Below, piece after piece: positions 33,382 to 42,572 of a DNA stretch of 64,000 nt. A program made the translations under genes and the position numbers. The stretch's first letter is position 1. Each line of letters begins with the position of its first letter. The stretch covers positions 434,001 through 498,000 of the forward strand of contig NC_015945.1 in NCBI RefSeq assembly GCF_000224085.1. Reading direction: 5' to 3'. The notes beneath the pieces were generated by a model, which did not search any database, had not been told where the DNA came from, and saw nothing but the letters and a program-made list of their open reading frames with translations. This stretch comes from Allomuricauda ruestringensis DSM 13258. Lineage in GTDB: Bacteria; Bacteroidota; Bacteroidia; Flavobacteriales; Flavobacteriaceae.

Positions 33382-34685
33382 TCTTCCCAAAAATCTGGTT
33401 CTACATTACTTCCCAACAAGGTACAGTCTCCACATACTCGGGGTACAAAAACGTAAGGGCCAGGACATGATGCATTGGGCACCAAATTTTCGTCATAGGT
33501 ACCAAAATAAGTGACCGTACCATTGTCCAATCTGCTCAACAAATCCTCTGGGCAGGAAGGGGGAGGTGGTTCATTATAAATTCTTGCCGTCATAGGATTA
33601 CAGTTAAAGGGGAACTCTGGCAGTTCTTCTTCCGAAAAGAAATCATCAAAATTGAAGAACAGTCGTTGGTCTGACACACCCACTGCCTCCACATAACCCA
33701 AAACATTTTCACTTGTCCCATCCTTTCTATGCACATTAGCATAGATGGCACCAGGTTGTATCTGGGAAAATATATTATCCGATTGCGAAAAACTTTTCAA
33801 GGTCTCATAAAATGAATAGGCATCGGCCGACTGGACCTGTTGCTGCACCAGAATACTGTAGCGTTCCGAGATAATAAAATTATCTTTTCCAATAAACCGA
33901 ACCATGTGTTTGGAAATTGACCTATCAAGACTACCTGCCGTACTGATTTGCTCTATGGTCGTGGATGGAACGGTATTGTAGCAGATCTGATTCTGCACTC
34001 CCCGTTCTACTATCTCCAGATTATATTCAGGGGGAAAGACGGAATTGTCATAACCAGTGAGCTCAAAATCCACGGGAAGCCAATTTGGCGCCACTATCTT
34101 ATAAGTTTCCTCATAGGTATAGCGGTAAAACTGCGTATTTCCTTGCTGGGGTTGACTATCCACATAAATGGCCACTCCTTCCTCTCCGCTGTCGCTAACG
34201 GCTCTTTCAGCGTACACATTGGCAAGTTGCGACTTTCCTTGTACACTCAAAGGATCCGACACATATTCCTGGCCATTGCCGGTCTCGATTTCCAAAGTAT
34301 AGCCCACTCCCATTTCCAAGGCAAAAGGTTGATTGGAAAGGTAGATGCCATCATCACCTTCGGTAAAACCGTATTCGGCACCATTGTCGCCCAATACACG
34401 GACCGTGGCACCGCCTTCCATATCCACGGAATCAATGGGTCGGCTACCCAAGGGAATGTATGGATTGTAAACAGTATCGGTTTCCAGGTCCAAACGAGGA
34501 CTGCTCCTGCTCAAATATATCTTTTGAGTGATCATCTCATCGGTCAGTACCGCTTCCACAACCAAAGCAGTGGTTTGATCCTCTTCACCTAGTGTTTCAA
34601 TATCGAGCTCGTCCAAGCATGCCCCAAGAGATGCCAGAAAGATGATTCCCAAAATAATTCGATATGAACCTTTTTGAAATTTCAT
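33378..34685 (-). CDS. DUF4249 lipoprotein (tandem paralogue)
   Basis: A 435-residue paralogue of the 32065-33381 protein with long nearly identical runs (for example DLETDTVYNPYIPLGSRPID and the DNFIISERYSILVQQQVQSA segment) and divergent middle and C-terminal parts. The signal peptide ends at the cysteine of LASLGACLDEL. I use the ATG at 34685; a TTG is one codon upstream. It begins within the TonB receptor's stop codon (TGATG). Function as for its twin: probable ligand-capture or accessory lipoprotein. Confidence 0.88.
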   Translation of the reverse strand: MKFQKGSYRIILGIIFLASLGACLDELDIETLGEEDQTTALVVEAVLTDEMITQKIYLSRSSPRLDLETDTVYNPYIPLGSRPIDSVDMEGGATVRVLGDNGAEYGFTEGDDGIYLSNQPFALEMGVGYTLEIETGNGQEYVSDPLSVQGKSQLANVYAERAVSDSGEEGVAIYVDSQPQQGNTQFYRYTYEETYKIVAPNWLPVDFELTGYDNSVFPPEYNLEIVERGVQNQICYNTVPSTTIEQISTAGSLDRSISKHMVRFIGKDNFIISERYSILVQQQVQSADAYSFYETLKSFSQSDNIFSQIQPGAIYANVHRKDGTSENVLGYVEAVGVSDQRLFFNFDDFFSEEELPEFPFNCNPMTARIYNEPPPPSCPEDLLSRLDNGTVTYFGTYDENLVPNASCPGPYVFVPRVCGDCTLLGSNVEPDFWEE

Positions 34686-37492
34686 CAAAACTTGAAATTA
34701 TAGGTTATGGAAGGTATGGGCATTCCAAAAATGGAGCTTTGCAATGCTTTTACTTCACCATCATCCGTTACAAAAAAAACGGAGTACGGGTTGTTCCTGC
34801 CCAAAACGTTATACACTTGAATTGTGATAAAACTATGGGCCAATTTGTTCTTTTTATGATTCCCCTCAATATTGATTCCCAAATCCAAGCGATAAAAATC
34901 AGGTATCCGATATTTGTTACGATCACTAAAAGTGACATAATCGGCATTATTGAACCTAAAGGTTCCCGTAGGATATGTAATAGGTCTTCCCGTTTGATAT
35001 ACAAAGTTCATGGATACGCTGTAACGTCTCGTAAACTTGTAATTGGCAATTACACTTAAGTCGTGGGGCTTATCAAAATTGGATGGAAAAAACTCCCCAT
35101 TGTTGATGCGTTCCTCACTAGTTTCACCATCAAACCTATATTTGGAGCGGGAATAGGTATAACCGAGCCATCCATTTAAACTTCCCCTTTTCTTTTTTAA
35201 CAGAAACTCCACCCCATAGGCCTTGCCTTCACCCTGCAATACTTCCGTTTCTACATTTTCATTGAGCAAAAGGTCGGCCCCGGTCTTAAAATCGAGCACA
35301 TCGTCCATACGTTTGTAATAGCCTTCCAAGCTCAACTCATACATGTTCTCATTGAAGTTTTTGAAAAATCCGAAGGTTGCCTGATATCCTTTTTGAGGTT
35401 TGATGTTCAAATCCGAAAGTTTCCAAGTATCAATTGGGGACACCGTTGTATTATTGGAAAGTGTATGTATAAATTGATACGAATTATTAAAGCTAGCTTT
35501 TACCGAAAAATCCGGGGTAAACAAGTATCTAGCAGAAACCCTTGCCTCCGGTCCGCCATACGTTTTTATAAATTCACCGCTATCATAGCTTATAGTGTCC
35601 TGTACAGTAGATTCGCTTCGTGGTGCTCCCTCTCCCTCTTGGTAGGTATTTTGTGTGGCCTCGCCCATGGCTGCATAAAAAGCGTATCGGGCTCCCACAT
35701 TAAGCAACAGTTTATCGGATATTTTAAACTCGTCCCCAATAAACAAAGCTCCTTCCAATGCCCGTTCTCGATCTATAGTAATAGGCTCTACATTGGAATC
35801 ATTGCCTTTAGGTTCAATGTTTCCGGGTTCCACCGAGTAATATTTACCCGATATGCCATAATCAAGTGTATGGGCTTCGTTCAAACGGGTGTTCAACCGA
35901 TACCTGAGCTCTGATTCGTTAATGGTATAGTCCAGTTCAAAATTACTGTTGCCCTCATCATCATAATCAATTCCAAAATTATAGTTGCTGTTACTTGCCG
36001 TAAGCACTCCAGTGCTTTTCTCGCTCAGTTTATGTGCCCAGCGTACGGAGCCTAACCGATTACTATAATTGTAAAGCGAATCGGAAGTGATACTAAAGTT
36101 GTCCTTGCTGTAATAGGCTGTTCCACGGATTTCGCTGTTTTCACTAAATTTATGATGATATTTTATGATGCCATCAAAAAATGACGCCTCGCTATTGCTC
36201 AAGTCCTCATCATCCAAAGCTTTCAATATCCAATCGGCGTAGGCACCTCTACCTCCAATAACCAAGGAAGAAACCTCCTTTTTTAATGGAATTTCCAAAG
36301 CCAGATTTCCCGTAACCGGCCCTATGGAGCCCTCCCCAGAAATTTTTTCCGTATCCCCGTTTTTTGTTTCAATATCGAGCACCGAAGAAAGTCGCCCGCC
36401 AAATTCCACGGGCGGTGCCCCTTTGTAAATGTTCACTTTTTCCGTTGTGAACGGGTTCAATGCCTGAAAAATCCCAAAGAAGTGGGTTGGGTTGTAAATG
36501 ACCGCATCGTCCAACAACACCAAGTTTTGGTCGGTTTTCCCGCCCCTTACATTGAGTCCCGAAGCCCCTTCACCGGCAGAGGAAATCCCGGGCAAGGCCT
36601 TGGCCACTTCCAATATATTCCGTTCCCCGAGCACCAAAGGGATATCCTTGGATTCCTCGGAGCTTATCTCTTCGCTACCGGAAACTGCTTCTTCAACATT
36701 GCTCACCGCATCTGCTTCGACCACAACTTCCTGCAACTGTTCCAAGCTTTCCTGTAATTGAAGGTTCATGGTTCCGTCGTTGTACATGATAACTTCGCGT
36801 TCAGAATCCCTTATTCCCATGGCACTGGTAGAAATAAGGTTATAACCAGCTGGCAACACCAACTCGTACTCCCCTTGCTCGTTTGTAACGGTTACACCAC
36901 TCCTACCTTTCACTCTAATGGCCAAATCAGGTATAGGAGCACCTGTTTCGGCGTTGATTGCCCGCCCAGACAATCGGTAGGTTGGTCTTAAATGTTGTTC
37001 ATTGGCTCTTCCTATTCGAACAACTGGAAGTTTTTCAGTGGTCTGGGATACTTCATCATTATAAAATGTGGGAGGAGGAACGTTTCTTTTACTTTGCACA
37101 ACCGTTGTACTTCCCAAAGTGTCCTTTGTTTGATAAAAACTAGGGGGAAGTTCATCGTAGATAATCGTGTTCTGTAACAAAAACACCCTTTTTTCTTCCT
37201 CAAGAAGGTAAAAATTCAATTGAGTCTCGGATAGGACGACTTCCAAAATATTGGAAATAGTAGCCTCTTGAAAGTTTTGTTCCACCTTTAAATCTTCAAT
37301 CCAGTCATCTAGGTAGAAAAATGAATAACCGGATTTGTCTTCCAATTCCTTAAAAAATTCAGAAGAAGTTTTAGATTCACCCGAAATTGTTATGGGCACA
37401 TTTTGTGAGAAAGCAAATTGCACCACTAAAAGGATGGCGAATAAACTTCCTTTCTTTATCAAAAAAGAACGAGGTTCAGTAAAATAAGTCAA
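34685..37492 (-). CDS. TonB-dependent outer membrane receptor with STN domain
   Basis: A 935-residue receptor. Order: signal peptide (to about FAFSQ, residue 30), an STN signal-transfer domain (about 32-105), a carboxypeptidase-regulatory-like domain (170-255, GRAINAETGAPIPDLAIRVK), the plug (about 285-400, LNVRGGKTDQNLVLLDDAVI), a 22-stranded barrel and a final aromatic residue (NFKF). STN domains usually signal through FecR/ECF sigma pairs, but none is next to it here. No ATG is near the signal; translation probably starts at TTG 37492 or TTG 37462. The gene heads a four-gene operon with two DUF4249 lipoproteins and an MG2-type protein. Substrate unknown. Confidence 0.92.
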   Translation of the reverse strand: MTYFTEPRSFLIKKGSLFAILLVVQFAFSQNVPITISGESKTSSEFFKELEDKSGYSFFYLDDWIEDLKVEQNFQEATISNILEVVLSETQLNFYLLEEEKRVFLLQNTIIYDELPPSFYQTKDTLGSTTVVQSKRNVPPPTFYNDEVSQTTEKLPVVRIGRANEQHLRPTYRLSGRAINAETGAPIPDLAIRVKGRSGVTVTNEQGEYELVLPAGYNLISTSAMGIRDSEREVIMYNDGTMNLQLQESLEQLQEVVVEADAVSNVEEAVSGSEEISSEESKDIPLVLGERNILEVAKALPGISSAGEGASGLNVRGGKTDQNLVLLDDAVIYNPTHFFGIFQALNPFTTEKVNIYKGAPPVEFGGRLSSVLDIETKNGDTEKISGEGSIGPVTGNLALEIPLKKEVSSLVIGGRGAYADWILKALDDEDLSNSEASFFDGIIKYHHKFSENSEIRGTAYYSKDNFSITSDSLYNYSNRLGSVRWAHKLSEKSTGVLTASNSNYNFGIDYDDEGNSNFELDYTINESELRYRLNTRLNEAHTLDYGISGKYYSVEPGNIEPKGNDSNVEPITIDRERALEGALFIGDEFKISDKLLLNVGARYAFYAAMGEATQNTYQEGEGAPRSESTVQDTISYDSGEFIKTYGGPEARVSARYLFTPDFSVKASFNNSYQFIHTLSNNTTVSPIDTWKLSDLNIKPQKGYQATFGFFKNFNENMYELSLEGYYKRMDDVLDFKTGADLLLNENVETEVLQGEGKAYGVEFLLKKKRGSLNGWLGYTYSRSKYRFDGETSEERINNGEFFPSNFDKPHDLSVIANYKFTRRYSVSMNFVYQTGRPITYPTGTFRFNNADYVTFSDRNKYRIPDFYRLDLGINIEGNHKKNKLAHSFITIQVYNVLGRNNPYSVFFVTDDGEVKALQSSIFGMPIPSITYNFKF

Positions 37493-37784
37493 TGGTTTGT
37501 TGAATTAGCTTGCCACAATTTAACAAAAAATTAATAAGGTGATGGCATTATCTCACTAAAAACCCATTAACTCTTAAAAAAATAGAAGTCTTCTAAATTC
37601 AGTAACTTGAAATTAACAGTTCATCAAAATTTTTGAGCCTAATTTAAATACCGAATAAAACAATTTTGCAAAAAATTCTATAGATCAAGGCTTTACGCAA
37701 AACTTACCCCTGTTTTTATCAAACAATCTCAATTCATGAATGGAAAAAGTATCACCTACGTTTGAACGCTGTCTCTTTTTCAAC

Positions 37785-38387
37785 TTATTCCTGCAATGAA
37801 TCCAACACACGTTGCGCGTTTTCCAATTCCCGTTGCATTTTCTCGTTCTCCAAAATGTACTGTTCTTGTAGCTGATTCATTTTTCGCTCAAACTCATCGG
37901 CAGGGACATATTCCGGCTCCAAGAAAGTTTCTTTAAAAATACTGACCAATGTAAACAAAAAGCTGATCGTCACCGCCACTATAAGTCCTACGAGCATCAC
38001 TTTTTCCCGTTTCAAATCAGGAGTATTCTTCTTCAATAGTTCTCTTTCCTCCTTGGTCAATTTTGGCGTACCCGATAACTGCCCAAGAAACGTATCCCAT
38101 TTCTCTTCTTCCTTAACATACAGGTTCATGAATCCACCTTCATCCAAAAAATCTTCGGTATTGGGCGTAGAGGCCAACATAAAAATATCCATTCCATTGC
38201 CACTCATTATATCCAGTAAATTAGGGTCGTAAGTTTGAATTTCCTGCACCAATTTTTGAGCATATTCCAGACTATAGTTAGGTCTTAAAAATTCATCATA
38301 AAGGGTTTGGACTTGGAAGTAATCGTTTCGCTCCAAAGCATATTCCAAAAAACGGTCTTTTAATTCAGCCTTAAAAAATTCACTCAT
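37785..38387 (-). CDS. Hypothetical membrane protein
   Basis: A 200-residue protein with one transmembrane segment near 131-150 (VMLVGLIVAVTISFLFTLVS), a soluble acidic helical N-terminal half and a C-terminal coiled coil (ERKMNQLQEQYILENEKMQ then ELENAQRVL). It may be cytoplasmic at its N terminus. I do not recognise the family. No partner is evident: the gene stands alone between the TonB receptor and clpS. The 292 bp before it (37493-37784) hold the receptor's 5' region and no gene. Confidence 0.72.
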   Translation of the reverse strand: MSEFFKAELKDRFLEYALERNDYFQVQTLYDEFLRPNYSLEYAQKLVQEIQTYDPNLLDIMSGNGMDIFMLASTPNTEDFLDEGGFMNLYVKEEEKWDTFLGQLSGTPKLTKEERELLKKNTPDLKREKVMLVGLIVAVTISFLFTLVSIFKETFLEPEYVPADEFERKMNQLQEQYILENEKMQRELENAQRVLDSLQE

Positions 38388-38551
38388 TTTTCAGAATGGG
38401 TGGTTAGTGGGTTGGTTTTTGGTTGTTTAGGCTAAATGTAAAGAATTGGGACGGTAAGATATTCTAATTTAAGGTAAACAATACATGGACTTTAGTTTTG
38501 AAATATTGTTATATCGGTTTGAGATGGAGAACTTTTGCTGGAATTGGCAAG

Positions 38552-38827
38552 TTAAACAATTTCGGCACTTAGGCCCGCCTGCAACAGCTTGCTACATTTA
38601 GGCTTTAGGGCAGCATACTCTCCCGTTTTCACGGTACACTTCCCTTTGTAATGCACAATCAAGGAGCATTGTTCGGCCTGTTCGGGCGTATGCTCACAAA
38701 CATTGATCAGTGTTTCAATAACGTAATCAAAGGTATTTACATCATCATTAAAAAGAACTATCTCGTGCTCATTTGTGGTCTCTTCATCCAGAAGGACATC
38801 TTCCAACTCTTTTTCTTTGGTTCCCAT
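38552..38827 (-). CDS. clpS: ATP-dependent Clp protease adaptor ClpS
   Basis: A 91-residue ClpS of usual length. The N-end recognition residues lie in VLFNDDVNTFDYVIETLINV and the H-x-x-G-x-C block in VHYKGKCTVKTGEY. It delivers N-degron substrates to ClpA/ClpC. It is followed by prmA after 23 bp on the same strand, a common flavobacterial arrangement, so the two share a transcript. Confidence 0.93.
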   Translation of the reverse strand: MGTKEKELEDVLLDEETTNEHEIVLFNDDVNTFDYVIETLINVCEHTPEQAEQCSLIVHYKGKCTVKTGEYAALKPKCSKLLQAGLSAEIV

Positions 38828-38850
38828 AATCTCTTGGAGTTTACGTCTTT

Positions 38851-39684
38851 CTAATTTACATATTTTGCTGCAACCCAGTTATTCTTCTCCAGATTTTTTT
38901 CAAATTCCAAACCGTAGGCGCCACATTTTGAAGAAATTGCATCCAAATCCTCCAAATAGAAGCCACTTAAAAATAAGAAACCTCCCTTTTTTAAGCAAGT
39001 TGTGTATATAGGAATATCTTCCAATAAAATATTCCGGTTGATGTTGGCCAGAATGACGTCATATTTTTTACCATCCAGCAAACTACTGTCTCCCTGAAAA
39101 ACTTTTATATCTGCACAGTCATTCCGCTCTACATTTTCCTGGGTATTCAAAAAGCACCACTCATCAATATCAATGGCCTCCACATCGCCAGCTCCTTTCT
39201 TCTTGGCCAAAATGGCAAGGACACCTGTTCCGCATCCCATATCCAAGACCGATTTTCCTGAAAAATCCGTATCCAAAATATGTTGCAACATCATGTGTGT
39301 GGTTTCGTGGTGACCGGTTCCGAAGCTCATTTTCGGTTCTATGACGATACCATAATCAACCGCAACAGCCTCGTGAAAAGGTGCACGAACCAAACATTTT
39401 TCCCCCACTTTAATGGGATGGAAGTTTTTTTCCCATTCTGCGTTCCAATTCTGCTGTTCAATTTCCTTACTGGTCCAGCTTATCTCAAAATTTGGATTTT
39501 GGAATACAAATAAATCCTCCAATACATCATCACGCCATTCGGATTTTAGGATGTAGGCCAAAAGTCCTGTTTCGTTTTCCACAAAACTTTCGAACCCCAA
39601 TTCCCCCAACTCCGCAATCAAAATATCTGTTGCGGGTTGGAGCGGGTCAATCTTAAAATCGTATTCGAGGTAGACCAAGGACAT
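38851..39684 (-). CDS. prmA: Ribosomal protein L11 methyltransferase
   Basis: A 277-residue SAM enzyme. Motif I is SVLDMGCGTGVLAILAKKKG and motif II DVEAIDIDEWC; the substrate loop has PKMSFGTGHHETT, which is characteristic of PrmA. It methylates L11. It lies between tpiA (3-bp gap) and clpS on the same strand, so tpiA-prmA-clpS is one operon. Confidence 0.93.
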   Translation of the reverse strand: MSLVYLEYDFKIDPLQPATDILIAELGELGFESFVENETGLLAYILKSEWRDDVLEDLFVFQNPNFEISWTSKEIEQQNWNAEWEKNFHPIKVGEKCLVRAPFHEAVAVDYGIVIEPKMSFGTGHHETTHMMLQHILDTDFSGKSVLDMGCGTGVLAILAKKKGAGDVEAIDIDEWCFLNTQENVERNDCADIKVFQGDSSLLDGKKYDVILANINRNILLEDIPIYTTCLKKGGFLFLSGFYLEDLDAISSKCGAYGLEFEKNLEKNNWVAAKYVN

Positions 39685-39687
39685 TAC

Positions 39688-40437
39688 TTAAATCGCCTTG
39701 ATGATATCCGTGAAATCGGTAGCCACCAAAGAAGCACCACCAATTAAACCACCATCCACATCCGGCTTTGAAAATATCTCGGCTGCATTGGCAGGCTTTA
39801 CACTTCCTCCGTACAAAATGGAAACATCTTCGGCAATGGAAGCATTGAATCCTTCGGCAATTGTTTTTCTGATGAACGCATGCATTTCCTGAGCCTGCTC
39901 TGGACTTGCAGTTTCACCTGTGCCAATGGCCCAAACGGGCTCATAAGCAAGTACTATTTTGCTCCAAGCACTGGCATCCAAATCAAAAAGTGCATTTTTC
40001 AATTGGCTTTCCACAACAGCAAAGTGCTTATCGGATTTTCTGTCTTCCAACTCTTCTCCAAAACAGAAAATAATTTTTAAGCCTTTCTCAATGGCTGTTT
40101 TTACTTTTTTGGCCAACAAAGCATCATCTTCACCAAAGTAAGCACGTCTTTCGGAGTGACCAAGAATAACAACATCCACACCTAAACTAAGTAGCATATC
40201 TGCGGAAATTTCACCCGTATATGCGCCACTTTCGGCAAAATGCATGTTCTGCGCAGCCACTTGTATTTTGGAGTCTTGTAGTGCTTGCTTTGCCGCTTGA
40301 AGGTTCACAAAAGTGGGTGCTACAATTACGTCGGCATCGGTATCTGGTAGTTTGGCGGAAAGCTCGGCCAATAATTCCTCAGTTTCCTGAAGGTTTTTGT
40401 TCATCTTCCAGTTTCCTGCCACAATCTTTGTTCTCAT
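39688..40437 (-). CDS. tpiA: Triose-phosphate isomerase
   Basis: A 249-residue enzyme with full-length TIM barrel. Residues 1-14 include GNWKMNK, the catalytic histidine lies in ILGHSERRAYFGE and the catalytic glutamate in VLAYEPVWAIGTG; the phosphate loop is GGASL near the end. It interconverts DHAP and glyceraldehyde 3-phosphate. Its upstream region holds a 13-copy heptamer repeat (40461-40551). Confidence 0.95.
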   Translation of the reverse strand: MRTKIVAGNWKMNKNLQETEELLAELSAKLPDTDADVIVAPTFVNLQAAKQALQDSKIQVAAQNMHFAESGAYTGEISADMLLSLGVDVVILGHSERRAYFGEDDALLAKKVKTAIEKGLKIIFCFGEELEDRKSDKHFAVVESQLKNALFDLDASAWSKIVLAYEPVWAIGTGETASPEQAQEMHAFIRKTIAEGFNASIAEDVSILYGGSVKPANAAEIFSKPDVDGGLIGGASLVATDFTDIIKAI

Positions 40438-40460
40438 GTTATTTGTTATTATGTTATACT

Positions 40461-40551
40461 GTTTGGTGTTTGGTGTTTGGTGTTTGGTGTTTGGTGTTTG
40501 GTGTTTGGTGTTTGGTGTTTGGTGTTTGGTGTTTGGTGTTTGGTGTTTGGT
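40461..40551. repeat. Heptanucleotide tandem repeat, 13 perfect copies
   Basis: The unit GTTTGGT is repeated 13 times without error, then followed by GTAAAAT. It lies between tpiA (start 40437, leftward) and the BT_3928-type gene (stop 40623, also leftward), so it occupies the 5' region of tpiA. Seven is not a multiple of three, but no gene crosses it. Slippage would change promoter or leader length by 7-bp steps. Confidence 0.95.
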
Positions 40552-40622
40552 GTAAAATATTATTCTTTTACTCTATTGTTGAATTTTTGTCCTTTTGTTT
40601 TGGTGTTTCAATTTCTTTATGA

Positions 40623-41762
40623 TTAGAAAGTAAGTTCATCAAAATCGTTGTAATGTACTTTTTGTTGAATGGTTCCCTTGCTGAGCATCAAAATAGCTGG
40701 ATTGGAACGTACAATGGTCTTCAAGGTGGTCTCATCGGTAAAATAAAACTCAAAATCCAAATCGTAAGTATCGGTCAGCTTATTGGCCATATCGCTGCTC
40801 GAAGCTGACATCCCAATAACTTTGTATCCTTTTTGTTTTGCTCTATCGACTGTTTTCTTGAGCTCGGGATAAATTTCTTTTTGTGCTGCCTCAATTTCTT
40901 CATTGGTCGCACCTGTAGTCAAGCCTCCTGTTTTTCTTAAATCATAGGCTATCACCATCACCAGTTTATCTTCTTCCAACAGTTCCGATGCATAGTCCTG
41001 ACCTTCTTGCTCAATGGTAAAATCATGGATGGGCGGCTCGTACCCTGCTTGAACTTCGGTGGTTTCCACATCAACGAATTCACCATCCACCGTTGGGTAA
41101 TCCCCTTCAGTAACATAAATTCGCTCTTCTCCGTTTACCTTAAAACGCCAAGCGTACTCGTAAATAGGTTGCGGTGCATTATCGGGAACGGACATTCCTT
41201 CTTGGATGTTTGCCCCAATTTTATAAGGCCTAAAATCTACTGAAGGTAAATGGGCCAAAACATGGTTAGCAAACAAAATACAGGCCAAAAGTGCCACTCC
41301 GCCAACAATCCAATTGGTTTTGGGGTTGAACAAGGGTTTGATATATTTTCTACCAAAGAACAATATCAGAATAAACACCAAAAGAATCACATCCTTGGTG
41401 AACGATTCCCATGGTGTTAGTTTGATGGCATCCCCAAAACATCCACAATCGGTTACTTTATTAAAATAGGCCGAGTAAAAGGTGAGAAAGGTGAAGAAAA
41501 CGATCATGAGCAAAAGACTCCACACCGTAAATTTTGGTTTAAACCCGATTAGGAGCAAAACTCCAAGAATCACCTCAACAATCACTACAAAAATGGAGAT
41601 TCCCAATGCCAAGGGGGTTAAAAAAGGTAAGTCCAACACACCTGGGCTAAAGTATTCTTCCAACTTAAAGGAAAAACCCATGGGGTCGTTCAACTTTATC
41701 AGCCCGCTGATAATGAACAGCACACCTACTATAATTCTTGATATCCAAACTAAATATTTCAT
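40623..41762 (-). CDS. BT_3928-type protein: DoxX membrane domain plus thioredoxin-like domain
   Basis: A 379-residue protein from ATG 41762 (a TTG lies nine bases upstream). The N-terminal half is a DoxX-like four-helix membrane unit (VSLIKLNDPMGF-type motif, SGLIKLNDPMGFSFKLEEYF), and the C-terminal part is periplasmic with a thioredoxin-like fold (about 235-379, LEEDKLVMVIAYDLRKTGGL, VIGMSAS). The CxxC pair is absent. This fused protein is frequent next to tpiA in flavobacteria. Proposed roles are redox or sulfur linked, without proof. Confidence 0.85.
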   Translation of the reverse strand: MKYLVWISRIIVGVLFIISGLIKLNDPMGFSFKLEEYFSPGVLDLPFLTPLALGISIFVVIVEVILGVLLLIGFKPKFTVWSLLLMIVFFTFLTFYSAYFNKVTDCGCFGDAIKLTPWESFTKDVILLVFILILFFGRKYIKPLFNPKTNWIVGGVALLACILFANHVLAHLPSVDFRPYKIGANIQEGMSVPDNAPQPIYEYAWRFKVNGEERIYVTEGDYPTVDGEFVDVETTEVQAGYEPPIHDFTIEQEGQDYASELLEEDKLVMVIAYDLRKTGGLTTGATNEEIEAAQKEIYPELKKTVDRAKQKGYKVIGMSASSSDMANKLTDTYDLDFEFYFTDETTLKTIVRSNPAILMLSKGTIQQKVHYNDFDELTF

Positions 41763-41931
41763 GTTTTTCAAAAAAATTTATACGGAACAAAATCTCAACA
41801 CCGAAAATCCAAACTGCTTTTGTCTGACACGAATTTCACAAATTTGCACTTATGTGATATACTGGCCTACAACATTATTTTTCAATTCTATTTATTTTTT
41901 CTTCCAAAACCGAGCGTCACCAGAAAATTTA

Positions 41932-42477
41932 TCATTTAGAATTTTCGCTCAAGTGTATGAGCGCAAAAACTGCATAATTGACTATATCCTGATAGTTGGC
42001 ATCCACCCCTTCGCTTACCAAAGTTGTGCCTTGATTGTCCTCAATCTGTTTTACCCGCAACAATTTTTGCAAAATCAAATCAGTAAGTGAACTCACCCGC
42101 ATATCGCGCCAAGCTTCACCATAATCGTGATTTTTGTCTTCCATCAATTTTTTGGTGATGGTGACTTCCTCATCATAAAGCGCAATGGCTTCGTCGGCGG
42201 TTAGGTCTGGCTGCTCCACTACCCCTTTTTTAATTTGGATCAACGCCATAATGGAATAATTGATGATTCCGATAAACTCGGAACGCTCATCCTCATCCAC
42301 TTTTCTCACCTCGTTCTGTTGAAGGCTTCGAATGCGCTGGGCCTTTATAAAAATCTGGTCCGTTAATGATGGTAACCGTAGGATTCGCCAAGCTGTGCCG
42401 TAATCCTTGGCTTTTTTCAAAAACAATTCCCGGCAGGTTTGTATCACCTCATCGTATTGTTGGGAAGTATGCTGCAT
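41932..42477 (-). CDS. DUF1599 domain protein
   Basis: A 181-residue soluble protein built of two similar halves. The first has FLKKAKDYGTAWRILRLPSL and the second EDKNHDYGEAWRDMRVSSL, the duplicated DUF1599 signature. The MazG-like helical fold suggests nucleotide-pyrophosphatase relation, but the activity is unknown. It is divergent from folP (95-bp gap). Confidence 0.87.
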   Translation of the reverse strand: MQHTSQQYDEVIQTCRELFLKKAKDYGTAWRILRLPSLTDQIFIKAQRIRSLQQNEVRKVDEDERSEFIGIINYSIMALIQIKKGVVEQPDLTADEAIALYDEEVTITKKLMEDKNHDYGEAWRDMRVSSLTDLILQKLLRVKQIEDNQGTTLVSEGVDANYQDIVNYAVFALIHLSENSK

Positions 42478-42572
42478 GTATTGTTGCTAATTTGCGTAAA
42501 TTTCGTCCAACTTGTTTGTGCCAAAAAGCACTTTGCCAAAGATAATGAAACCCAACAAAGCAGATATTTTTT

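Noticed and set aside
40461..40551. Possible CRISPR or coding repeat
   Set aside because: There are no spacers; the unit is seven bases and perfectly contiguous. A frame through it (40221-40622) only encodes a WCLVFGV-like repeat and is chance.
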